A stretch of 64,000 nucleotides of DNA, from the NCBI GenBank assembly GCA_964542755.1, contig CAZIWL010000003.1, positions 36,478-100,477 of the forward strand. The letters are read 5' to 3'. Of the stretch, positions 52,801 to 60,880 are shown piece after piece. Within the stretch, counting starts at the first letter, position 1. Each line of letters starts with the position of its first letter. Source of the DNA: SKLM01 sp964542755 (GTDB lineage: Bacteria; Chloroflexota; Anaerolineae; B4-G1). A program made the translations under genes and the position numbers. The notes beneath the pieces are model-generated. The model did not search any database, had not been told where the DNA came from, and worked only from the letters and a program-made list of their open reading frames with translations.

Positions 52801-53471
52801 TCCTGCTCCAGCACGTCGCTGATGGTAACCTGCGTCACGCGGTACAAATGTGCAATCGGCCGCGTCGCCAGGACTAGCATCGGCAGGATAAGGTGCCTGT
52901 CCCACCCAAATCCACCCACCGGCAGCACACGATGGCCGAAGAGTTTGGTCGCGCGGATTGCGCCAAGCTGGAGCAGAAGTGCCGCGAAGAAACTCGGGAT
53001 GGAGACCCCGACGATTGACACCAGGGTGGTGACTATCGACCATCGGGACTGTCGATGGGAGGCAGCCCATACCCCCAGTGGTGTGGCGACTAGCCCTGCC
53101 AATGCCAAAGACGCCGCCAGTAGTCCTAAGCTCTTGGCTACCAGGCCGGGCAGAACCTCTGCAATGGGTACGGAGGCTTGCGTGATTCCAGCGGCGGTTG
53201 ACCTGCCGAGATTACCACGGGACAATCGCGCCACATAGTCAACCGTGTCCAGGGCTGCCCGGCTCAAAGCCACGGGGAACGTGTCTCCTCGCGCCATTCC
53301 GAGACCAAGGTGGGCAAACAGCACGATAGCCAGAAGCACGGCCGCGAATTGAAGAAGCTGGCGGGCAACCATCGCAGCTGCATCGGCCGGCAGGGAACCG
53401 ACCCGCAGGCGACGTATCGGGCTCACAAGCTTGCCCAGGCGAGACTGGGGCCGGTCCACAGAATCGGTCAC
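49851..53471 (-). CDS. Fused DppB-like permease, DppC-like permease and PA/M28-like external domain (paralogue 2)
   Basis: A single 1206-residue frame. Residues 35-325 form a DppB-like permease with the EAA-type loop EQDYVRTARSKG at 222-233 and PIVEFFFGWPG. Residues about 400-695 form a DppC-like permease with HPWGTDVLGRDILS, its coupling loop around IRPKLYIQSAIAVGLTLPR, and GELGFVGIFIGGG. A membrane helix (705-722) leads to an external part: an M28 peptidase N-terminal segment (FEGERAASHVKALA), a PA-like insertion, and an M28 core (about 1000-1206). The metal histidine is Gln1008, the Glu-Glu pair is Glu1061-Gly1062, and the last histidine is Ser1172, so peptidase activity is unlikely. GTG start with GGGGAGA. 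It follows its paralogue by 19 bases. Confidence 0.9.
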   Translation of the reverse strand: MTDSVDRPQSRLGKLVSPIRRLRVGSLPADAAAMVARQLLQFAAVLLAIVLFAHLGLGMARGDTFPVALSRAALDTVDYVARLSRGNLGRSTAAGITQASVPIAEVLPGLVAKSLGLLAASLALAGLVATPLGVWAASHRQSRWSIVTTLVSIVGVSIPSFFAALLLQLGAIRATKLFGHRVLPVGGFGWDRHLILPMLVLATRPIAHLYRVTQVTISDVLEQDYVRTARSKGIRRSLVMARHVIRNAAIPILTTLSMSLRFSLSSLPIVEFFFGWPGAGFTLLKSISQGEDDLTVALLLALGTLFVLVNIGLDGAYRCIDPRLRMSHDSWRNTLRWNVVDELRSVAADLACLFRDNPLRRLVGMRQRKDSPAKPLLETRGEVMDGLPARYRAERIRSWLRATVRNIPFVVGAALVGVLLVVFLMGPWLAPHSPYSTKGLTYDGGELAMPPFEPGGEHPWGTDVLGRDILSLVLAGAQQTLLLATLAVAARVGVGLLFGAIAGWCSGSWIDGAIMGLSETMAAFPTLLLAMTFVLALGIRQGFRPFVIALCLVGWGEVMQFVRGEVMSIRPKLYIQSAIAVGLTLPRLIVSHVLPNLLSALISMTALEMGAVLMLLGELGFVGIFIGGGAFADLQWMAPPYHYSDVPEWGALLSNVRRYARSYPWMAVYPSLAFFVAILGFNLFGEGVRRLMEQVGFGLTRLVNRYTVGLVLITVVVGGWVRTHSGPAAFYVQQAASFEGERAASHVKALALPVFQTCALGTTGMYAASYHIAEQFADVGLQPAGEEMTFFQYRTRSFSTLDRPPRLEIQGQQRRFVYGEDFTEFPSFMQNEGKAQGEVRAVALGELRTSGARFSTYGALDSLDVAGDVLLVPSPDDAELLQSIRCAGMLVLADDPAQLSRRTTLSSRRRSWSRPMLWISRGTADAILEASSLSTGELENRVDRLGVDEVLNIGTGTDAAVTVDASRHEGVQVRHVLGHLPGEAARIEGAPRADAAKLDHELIVVMAQYDAPPARPSGTSSHLAAGDQASGVGVMLEVARAMQTSGYEPYRSFLFVAYSGEGLEGGERVDPIKDVERFLGAKTGFLDNFEIEGAIILRGHGKGDGGPLLISGGGSTRLAGLMERAARQTGMEARRTGTPVDLGVVFEEGEDIVGQEVPHVTVSWGESQVISSTSGDLAQQVSATQLEKVGRTLSLALMIIGRERDY

Positions 53472-53490
53472 GGCTCTCCCCGGTGTACGT

Positions 53491-56400
53491 CTAGTACTGT
53501 CTTTCTCGTCCCAACGTCATCAGCGCCAGGCTGGCTACTCGGCCGGCCCGTTCCAGCTTCTCCGAGGACACCGTGGTGAGCGTGTCTGCCGGTCGATGCG
53601 ACGTGGCCTCCCACCCCTCCCAGCGGAGCCCCACCTTGGGTGCCTCCTGTCCGCTCTCGTAACGGCTCTTCTCCTCGAACACGATCCCGATGTCGACCGA
53701 CCCGCCCCCTCGCTTCGCCTTCACACCCATACGAGCAGCGCACGTCTCAAGGAGATCGGCCAGACGCATGCTGCCCTCCGCAGAGATCATCAACGCGTCA
53801 CCGCCTCCCGCACCCACCCCCCTCAACTCCACTACAGCCTCGATGTCGAAGCTGCTGGAGAAGCCCTTCTTGGCCTCAAGGAACCTCTCAACATCGGGAG
53901 GATAGATCCACTCGCCGCCCTCCTGACCTTGTGCGCTGTACGCCACGAACAGGAACGTCCGGTACGGCTGATAGCCAGAGGCCTTCATAGCCCGGATGGC
54001 CTCCAGCATCACGGCGACGCCGGTTGCGTTGTCATTCGCCCCGGGATAGGGGAGATCGTCGGGCGTCGCAGGCGGGGTATCATAGGGCGCCATCACCACG
54101 ATCATCTCATCGTTGAGACCGCCGTATCGGCTGTCGGACAGGCCCGTCCAACTCCCGATAACGTGGGGCACCGGAACGTTCTCGACCACGGTACCTGCGA
54201 CCTCCATCGACGCTTCAACCCCGGTATCCACCTCGAAGACCTCGTTGACGTCCAAGCTCTCCTCCACGTCGTGCAGCTCATCGACCGTGTAACCCGACCG
54301 TGCCAGCAGCCGCCCCGCCACCGCCTCAGAGATCCACAGTCTCGCGATATCCTGCCCTCGCGCGGAGCCGGTCCCAAACATGAGATAGTGCGGATCGCGC
54401 GAAGAGAGCGTACGCCTGCGGTCAACCTGCAGGTCTCCATCGCCGATGACCAGAATCCCGGCGCACGGCACGCGCCGCAAGAGATCAGCTTCCCCAGGGG
54501 ATAAGGCTAGCAATACCTCATCAGAATAGTCCAATTCTTCTAGGGACTTGTAGCTTCTGATCATAGCCCCGTCCCGCGTGACGGGCCCCAGGAGAACCAC
54601 CCTGACCCGCCCCTGGCCTCGTCCCAGGTTTCGCCCAGGGCTGACGTACTCGACGAAATCCTCGTGATATGTCAGAGGCGGACCATCATCCTTTAGGACA
54701 AGACGTGGCACCTCGTCGAGGCGCTCGAATGAACGATTCCGGTACTGGAAGTACGTCATACCTTCCCCAGCCGGCTGGATACCAAGGTGGTCCATCTGAT
54801 CAGCGATGTGGAGCGCGGCTCCATGCATACCGGTCGTACCCAGGGCCCGCTCCTCGAAGACAGGGTGCGCCAACGCCCTCGCCTGGCTCAGTGCCGCTTG
54901 TCCATCAAAAAACCTGGCCTGATCTTGATAGAATGCCGTCGCCCCCGTGTTCGCCTGGACCCAGCTTATGCCCACCACGGCCAGGACAGCCGCCGCGATC
55001 GTGTAGCGATTGACCAGACGATTGATGACCACCCCAATGCTCTCCACTAGACGGCGGACACCCTCTCCAAAAAGATTGAAGCCCAGAATCGCCACGAAAA
55101 AGGCCACGCTGGGATAGATCGCCATCCATGAGTAGGAGCGCGCATACCGCCGGACGTTGCTCAGCATAGCGCCCCACTCCGGCACGTCCGAGTAATGGTA
55201 TGGCGCGGAGAAGGTATCCAGCTCCGCGAAGGCTCCACCCCCAATGAAGATGCCGACGAAGCCCAGCTCGCCCAGAAGCATCAGGACGGCTCCCATCTCC
55301 AGCGACGTGATCGAGATCAACGACGAGAGGAGATTGGGCAGCACGTGGCTGATGATGATGCGAGGTGTCGTGAGGCCCAAGGCCACGGCGCTCTCCACGT
55401 AGAGCTTCGGGCGGATAGCCATCACTTCGCCTCGTACGAACTGCATCACCTCTCCCCAGCCGACAAGACAGAGGGCAATCACGAAAGGCCGGAATCCCTG
55501 CCGGATTCCCAGAGCAAGGATGAACATCATTGCCAGAAGGAGCGTAGGAAACGCGGCGATGATCTCCGACAAACCCATCAGCAACCGGTCGATCCATGTG
55601 TCACTCCACCAGCCTGCGATTGCTCCCAACATGAAACCCACTACCACCCTGGCCGCAACGACCAACACGGCAAGGAGCAGCGTCTGCTGGGCGCCCGCGA
55701 GGATCAAGCTCATGATGTCGCGGCCCAAGACATCCGTTCCCATCGGATGCACATCGTCAGGCTCAAAAGGCGGGACACTCAACTCTCCGTCCTCGTAGAC
55801 GAGCGATTGAGTCGTGTATGGACTGTGGGGCGCAACGGATGGCCCCCAGATGAAGACCACGACGAGCACCCCGATGAGCGTAGCTCCGACGACGAAGGGC
55901 ACGTTGGTCACGGTGGCCCGGAGCCACGAGCGTATCCGTTCTGCCCGGTACCTCGCCGGAGAGACCTCCACCGCGTCACCTCGGTCCTCCAGCACCGCCC
56001 GGAAGGGGCTCTCCCCTCCAGCGTCCTCGGACTGGAAGAGCCGCGTCATCGCGTTGTCCTCAATGACCGCCTTCAGCGAGTGGGCCACCGACCGCAAGCC
56101 CTCGATCACGCTGCCACGCTCCGCCTCCGCCCGACTCTGCGTCGCCTCCCGCAGACGTGGATCGACCACTCGATAGAGCACCTCAAGGAGCAAGTTGACC
56201 ACGATGAATACGAGGCCGAGGCATAGAACCAGGGCCACCGTCAGGTTATCATCTTTTCGTGAAATAGATTTCAACAGCGTGAATCCAACGCCTGGCCAAC
56301 TGAAGAAGAACTCGACCACCGGCAAGCTACTTAGAGAGAAGCGAAGGGACATGCCGATCGTCGTCAGGATCGGGATGGCGGCGTTTCGAATCACGTGGCG

Positions 56401-57123
56401 GCCCAAAACGATCAACTCGCGGAGTCCCTTGCTCCGTGCTGTCCGCACGTAATCCTGCTCCAGGATGTCGCTGATTGTCACGTAGGTCACCCGATAGATC
56501 TGGGCGATGGGCCGGCCCGCCAGCACGAGGGCAGGGAGGATGACGTGACGATCCCAACCGAATCCTCCCACTGGCAAGACCCGGTGACCCAGCACGCGCG
56601 TGAGCCGAATCGCGCCAATCTGGAGAAGCAAGGCAGCGAAGAAACTGGGTACCGACACACCCACGATAGAGGCCAGGATGGTCAGCAAAGACCACCCCGA
56701 TCGCCGCCGCGTGGCGGCCCACAGTCCCAACGGCACGGCCACGAGCGTCGCGAAAGCCAACGAAATCCCAAGCAGGCCCAGACTCTTCATCACCATGCCG
56801 GGAAGCACGTCGGCAATGGTCACGTACGCCTGGGTGATGCTGGCGGCCTCCGACCGTCCCAGTTGTCCGTGCCCGAGCCGGCTCACGTACTCGGTGGTGC
56901 TCGCTACCGAGGTCGCCACAGCCCCCTCAAAGCTCTCGCCCCGGGCCATTGCTAACCCCAGGTAGCTGAGGAAGATCACGGTCAATAGCACCACGATGCC
57001 GAAGATCAACCGCCGGCCCACGAACGCTCCAATGCTCAGCAGGGTCTCGCGCCGACGTGTCTTTGGCGTCGTGGTAGACTTGGGGATGTCGTCCTTGTTC
57101 TGGCGCCTAGTTTCTTCACTCAT
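53491..57123 (-). CDS. Fused DppB-like permease, DppC-like permease and PA/M28-like external domain (paralogue 1)
   Basis: A single 1210-residue frame with the same order as its neighbour: DppB-like part (35-325, loop EQDYVRTARSKG at 222-233, PVVEFFFSWPG), DppC-like part (400-695, HPMGTDVLGRDIMS, AIRPKLYVESAVALGLTTPR, GELGFVGIFIGGG), a helix near 707-722, and an external M28-like part with a PA-like insertion. More of the M28 site survives here: GANDNATGVAVML holds Asp1031, and SHRPADT holds His1176 and Asp1180. But the first ligand is Pro1013 and the Glu-Glu pair is Gln1065-Gly1066. The permease halves are much more alike between paralogues than the M28 parts. No ATPase is encoded beside it. 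First gene of the pair, divergent from a lipoprotein gene. Confidence 0.9.
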   Translation of the reverse strand: MSEETRRQNKDDIPKSTTTPKTRRRETLLSIGAFVGRRLIFGIVVLLTVIFLSYLGLAMARGESFEGAVATSVASTTEYVSRLGHGQLGRSEAASITQAYVTIADVLPGMVMKSLGLLGISLAFATLVAVPLGLWAATRRRSGWSLLTILASIVGVSVPSFFAALLLQIGAIRLTRVLGHRVLPVGGFGWDRHVILPALVLAGRPIAQIYRVTYVTISDILEQDYVRTARSKGLRELIVLGRHVIRNAAIPILTTIGMSLRFSLSSLPVVEFFFSWPGVGFTLLKSISRKDDNLTVALVLCLGLVFIVVNLLLEVLYRVVDPRLREATQSRAEAERGSVIEGLRSVAHSLKAVIEDNAMTRLFQSEDAGGESPFRAVLEDRGDAVEVSPARYRAERIRSWLRATVTNVPFVVGATLIGVLVVVFIWGPSVAPHSPYTTQSLVYEDGELSVPPFEPDDVHPMGTDVLGRDIMSLILAGAQQTLLLAVLVVAARVVVGFMLGAIAGWWSDTWIDRLLMGLSEIIAAFPTLLLAMMFILALGIRQGFRPFVIALCLVGWGEVMQFVRGEVMAIRPKLYVESAVALGLTTPRIIISHVLPNLLSSLISITSLEMGAVLMLLGELGFVGIFIGGGAFAELDTFSAPYHYSDVPEWGAMLSNVRRYARSYSWMAIYPSVAFFVAILGFNLFGEGVRRLVESIGVVINRLVNRYTIAAAVLAVVGISWVQANTGATAFYQDQARFFDGQAALSQARALAHPVFEERALGTTGMHGAALHIADQMDHLGIQPAGEGMTYFQYRNRSFERLDEVPRLVLKDDGPPLTYHEDFVEYVSPGRNLGRGQGRVRVVLLGPVTRDGAMIRSYKSLEELDYSDEVLLALSPGEADLLRRVPCAGILVIGDGDLQVDRRRTLSSRDPHYLMFGTGSARGQDIARLWISEAVAGRLLARSGYTVDELHDVEESLDVNEVFEVDTGVEASMEVAGTVVENVPVPHVIGSWTGLSDSRYGGLNDEMIVVMAPYDTPPATPDDLPYPGANDNATGVAVMLEAIRAMKASGYQPYRTFLFVAYSAQGQEGGEWIYPPDVERFLEAKKGFSSSFDIEAVVELRGVGAGGGDALMISAEGSMRLADLLETCAARMGVKAKRGGGSVDIGIVFEEKSRYESGQEAPKVGLRWEGWEATSHRPADTLTTVSSEKLERAGRVASLALMTLGRERQY

Positions 57124-57420
57124 CCGGTTTCTGTCCCTCGTTCACCGTCTCTTTCATCCGTCGCGCCCCCCAGGGTGGTCGGGTCACAGAGCTCACGCTC
57201 AGCGAGTTAACCGCCACCGGTATCATGCCCCGAAGCAGGCCAAACATCAACTGCACCGTCCAAGGCGCCTCAGCACCCGGTCGAGTGTTCATGCCCCATC
57301 AGACGACGACTACGCATCAAAGCCGAACCCGAACGCTCCGCACACGCCTATGCTAGACCCGCTATCAAGAGAATACTGCCCTCAGGGACCTCAGGTTCAC
57401 TGCTGGACGAAGCCGTGGAG

Positions 57421-57450
57421 TTGAACGAAAAGGGCACGTCGTGGTATAGT
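57421..57450 (+). promoter_or_regulatory. Promoter of the divergent lipoprotein gene
   Basis: TTGAAC (57421-57426), an 18-base spacer, TATAGT (57445-57450) preceded by TGG. The ribosome site GGAGGAACT and ATG follow about 28 bases later. The minus-strand gene starts 300 bases away; a weak TTGATG/CATGAT pair near 57225-57255 may drive it. Confidence 0.6.
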
Positions 57451-57483
57451 ATGTGTTCTACTCGGTATTCTATTGGAGGAACT

Positions 57484-59289
57484 ATGCGAACTAGACGCGA
57501 TCTACGCGCCGTTCTACTGGTATTGGGCATCGTCACCTCGGTTGTAATGAGCGCTTGCTCGAGCCCTTACGAACGAAGCAACAAGCCCGCCGGCGATTGG
57601 AGCCGGGGTCTTCTCCTCGGTGAAAGCAACGTCAAGCAGGCTGTCGCGCTCCAGATGGACGCATCTGGACACGCTCACCTCTTGTGGGTCGAGGCACTGT
57701 CAGATGACGTCCGAGGACTCCACTACGCACAGATCGACCGAGGAGGCCGGGTCGTCATCGATGCAAGCCTAACGGTTGACCTGCCTTATCCTCGTAACCC
57801 ACAACTGCTCCTCGGTCCGGACGGCACCCTTCACGTGGGGCTTCTTTCCAGACAGAACGACAACTACATGCTGTACCATGGCCGCTTGACCAACAGAGGC
57901 GAGCTTTCAGATCTGATCGCCCTGTCGCGGAACACCGAAGATGTCGACAGTTTCCAGCTCATTCGATCCTCGGCTGACGAGGTTTGTGCTGTCTGGGCCA
58001 GCGAACTCGACGATGGTCAATCGGGTATTTACCGGGTGTCCCTCGTCAGCTCGGGCTCAGGAGAACCCACGCTGCTCGTTCCGGACGGCGCTGACCCGTT
58101 TGTGCTGGTTGAAGGCGCCAGTTCGGACTCCAGTGGAGAAACCCACCTGGTGTGGACCAACCGAACTGACTTTTCGACCAGACAGATCTACTACGCCACT
58201 TTGGAGGATGGAGAGGTAACGCCCCCAGGCGGTTACCACGTGACAACCTTCGACTACGCTGAATCCGCCACGTATCAACCCCCGATCATTGGACTCGATT
58301 CGGAACGCGTCTACCTTATCTGGTCGGTCCAGAACCTGGGCGGGGGTATGACGCCGACCGCGGCAGACACGTACTACATCAGCTTTGCCCCGGGTCAGCA
58401 GCAATACGTGGCCCCAAGGACGCTCAAGCTGTCAGCGGATCACCGACCTGGGTACGACGATCACCGCGGGCATTACACCATCTCGCGGCTTGCCCCCGTG
58501 TCACCCGATGTCCGCAGCACGGACTACATCAATGCGCCGGCGGTGGTGACGCGTCGAGAATCCGAGCTCCCGATGGTGGTCAGCTTGATCATCGAGAGTG
58601 CGTCCAAGCAGTTCATGCAGCTCGCAGTGACGATCCTGGCGGACGGTGAAGCCGTGGGCTACCAGATTGCCAACGAGACCTCCAACGCCTCCGTCCTGCC
58701 GAGCCTGGTCGCCGACGATGACGCCAGCCTCCATCTCGCTTGGCTGGACACGGCCGGATTCCGACGCTACAAGGTCTTCTATGCAACCACGTCCCCCGAG
58801 GCTGCAGAGTGGCTGAACCGCACCACCGTCGAGGACGTGGGCGAGCAGGCCGCGGACCTCGCGTGGGGCATCCTGTCAGCCATCGGTTTCCTGCCGCTGA
58901 CCCTTATGTGGAATGTGCCCGCCCTGGTGTGGCTGGTCGTCTTCTATCTCTCAGCACGGCAAGAGCATCTGGACGAACTCGGCGCCAGAATCGCGCTTGG
59001 TGTGTCGTTCGCGCTATATCTCATTGTCAAAACACTCTTCCTTCCAGGTCTCCTCTCGACCGGTACGCCGTTCGTCTACCTGGTACCTCAGGAATGGACG
59101 CCCGCGCTGAACACCATCATACCCCTGGCCATTCTGGCCCTGGCCATCGTCGGGCTCATCATCTATCTCGTCCGCTCCCCACGCACTGAGCCACCGACGA
59201 TGTTTAAGGGATACCTCGTCTTCGCCCTAGTCGACAGCGCCCTGACAGCCATCCTCTACGCACCGCGATTCTTCAACCCAAGAGGCTAG
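57484..59289 (+). CDS. Lipoprotein with repeat-rich external domain and C-terminal membrane helices, unknown function
   Basis: Protein of 601 residues from an ATG with GGAGG upstream. A signal peptide ends VVMSAC with lipid-anchored Cys25. Residues about 45-450 show repeated strands with the pattern hydrophobic-H-L-x-W at each turn (GHAHLLWVEA, GTLHVGLLS, GETHLVWTNR, ASLHLAWLDT), like a beta-propeller of the exo-sialidase/WD-like class. Four membrane helices follow (about 460-600). A lipid anchor plus C-terminal helices is uncommon. It is divergent from the fused permease-M28 genes and the only plus-strand protein gene here, so it may be a partner receptor; that is inference. Confidence 0.75.
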   Translation: MRTRRDLRAVLLVLGIVTSVVMSACSSPYERSNKPAGDWSRGLLLGESNVKQAVALQMDASGHAHLLWVEALSDDVRGLHYAQIDRGGRVVIDASLTVDLPYPRNPQLLLGPDGTLHVGLLSRQNDNYMLYHGRLTNRGELSDLIALSRNTEDVDSFQLIRSSADEVCAVWASELDDGQSGIYRVSLVSSGSGEPTLLVPDGADPFVLVEGASSDSSGETHLVWTNRTDFSTRQIYYATLEDGEVTPPGGYHVTTFDYAESATYQPPIIGLDSERVYLIWSVQNLGGGMTPTAADTYYISFAPGQQQYVAPRTLKLSADHRPGYDDHRGHYTISRLAPVSPDVRSTDYINAPAVVTRRESELPMVVSLIIESASKQFMQLAVTILADGEAVGYQIANETSNASVLPSLVADDDASLHLAWLDTAGFRRYKVFYATTSPEAAEWLNRTTVEDVGEQAADLAWGILSAIGFLPLTLMWNVPALVWLVVFYLSARQEHLDELGARIALGVSFALYLIVKTLFLPGLLSTGTPFVYLVPQEWTPALNTIIPLAILALAIVGLIIYLVRSPRTEPPTMFKGYLVFALVDSALTAILYAPRFFNPRG

Positions 59290-59792
59290 CGGGTCGCGAC
59301 GCCCGGCCACCTCAGCCACCAGACCTCCACCGCGGCAGCGCCTGACGGAGGTCTGGTGCTCCATCGATCCCCGGCATACCGGCCGCTCCCCTTCATCCAT
59401 CACGGCCCGAGCAGGGCCTCGCGATCCAGCGGGCCCTCTAGGCGCGCCTGAACCGTGTCTGCCGAGGGCTGTCCTGCGTCTGAGCTGCAGCACGCAACAG
59501 TCAGCGCTGCGCGCCCCCGGGGCACCCCTTCAGCGTCCACGACCTTGGCGAGCACGCGTGAGATGCTCGCCAGAAACACACAGGCAGCAGCCATGCGACA
59601 GATCCCAGAAACGCCTGGAGGCGACAGCGGGTGCACCTCCACCCGGTCGCCTCCAGTCTTGTCCGTCCCCTATTCCGTTCAGCCGAGCCCTAAGTAATCA
59701 ACCAGCCACACGTCATGCAGACCGTGACTCCAGCCCTCCGAAGCGCCTCTGGCCCTCGGCCCAGACAACCTTCGTGCCCGCGTCTTACTAAC
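59290..59792. other. Intergenic region with one long hairpin
   Basis: About 500 bases between convergent genes. A 12-base-pair stem CACCAGACCTCC/GGAGGTCTGGTG lies at 59317-59358, 28 bases after the lipoprotein stop; it probably ends that transcript, although no T-run follows. A small minus-strand frame near 59400-59642 has no ribosome site and was not accepted. Confidence 0.45.
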
Positions 59793-60755
59793 CTAGCCGC
59801 GACCCCTCAATCGGGGATCGAAGGCATCCCGCAGACCGTCCCCCACGAAGTTGAACGCCAGCGTCGTCACCGTCAACGCAATGGCCGGTGGCCACAGAGT
59901 ATGTGGATGAGAACGCATCGATCGCTGCGCCTTATTGACCATCATGCCCCAACTCGGGAAAGGCGCGTTGACCCCCAGCCCAATATAGCTCAGGAACGCC
60001 TCGTAGAAGATATAGCCTGGAATAGCCATCGTCTCGGCAATAATGCACGGCCCCAGAATGTTCGGCAGCAGATGCCGGAAGATCACCCGGGTGTTAGATG
60101 CTCCGATGCTCTCCGCAGCGAGGACGAACTCCTTCTCTCTGTTCGCCAGCACCTGGCCCCGCGCTATCCGCGCGCGATTGATCCAGTAGAAGGCGCCGAT
60201 GGCGACGAAGACGAAGAACATGCCGCCCATCTGCTGATCGATCCGCACCAGAGGCGCTGCCACTCCCCCGCCTCGCGCGGCCACCGCCTTGAAGTACACC
60301 TGAAGCAGAATCACGAAGATCAGCGAGGGGAAGCCGTAGATGATGTCGACCACGCGCATCATCAGATTGTCCACGACGCCGCCCAGGTAGCCTGCGATCA
60401 AACCGTACGTCACACCAATAGTCAGACTAACCGCAGCTGCCACGAAGGCCACCGAAAGTGAGATCCTGGCACCGAAGATCACGCGGCTCAGAATATCCCG
60501 CCCAAACTGGTCAGCCCCCAGCAGGTACTTCGCCCCCGGCTCCTGGTAGTTGTCCGGTAGCTTCTGCTCGTCGATACCCTCTGGCGCCACCAGCGGCGCG
60601 AAGATGGCCACGAGCGTCAAGAGGATGATGAAAAGCCCGCTGCCCACCGCCACCTTGTTCTTCAAGAACTCACGCCAGGCATCCCCCAAGGGACTCCTGG
60701 GCTTGCGCGCCAGGCCCGACGGGGCCACAGTTCGCTTTCCGCCTGCTTCTGCCAT
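59793..60755 (-). CDS. Oligopeptide/dipeptide ABC permease, OppC/DppC type
   Basis: Protein of 320 residues. An N-terminal OppC_N helix (KNKVAVGSGLFIILLTLVAI) is followed by KYLLGADQFGRDILSRVIFG and the permease domain with coupling loop AAESIGASNTRVIFRHLLPN, then EAFLSYIGLGVNAPFPSWG. An insertion-like loop (RGGGVAAPLVRIDQQMGG) enlarges one periplasmic segment. It is the last gene of the SBP-OppB-OppC operon. Confidence 0.93.
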   Translation of the reverse strand: MAEAGGKRTVAPSGLARKPRSPLGDAWREFLKNKVAVGSGLFIILLTLVAIFAPLVAPEGIDEQKLPDNYQEPGAKYLLGADQFGRDILSRVIFGARISLSVAFVAAAVSLTIGVTYGLIAGYLGGVVDNLMMRVVDIIYGFPSLIFVILLQVYFKAVAARGGGVAAPLVRIDQQMGGMFFVFVAIGAFYWINRARIARGQVLANREKEFVLAAESIGASNTRVIFRHLLPNILGPCIIAETMAIPGYIFYEAFLSYIGLGVNAPFPSWGMMVNKAQRSMRSHPHTLWPPAIALTVTTLAFNFVGDGLRDAFDPRLRGRG

Positions 60756-60880
60756 CTTGTTCTCCCCCTAATCCAGTCTCAGCCGTCCATCACACCTGAG
60801 TCGTTACCGCGTCTGGACGACCGTAACGCTAGTGCCATCCGTCACCCCAAAAACGACAAATGGCCCTGGCTCTCTAGGAA

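Noticed and set aside
59400..59642. Small minus-strand frame of 80 codons
   Set aside because: No ribosome site, no recognised motif and no operon context; it may be a chance frame or remnant.
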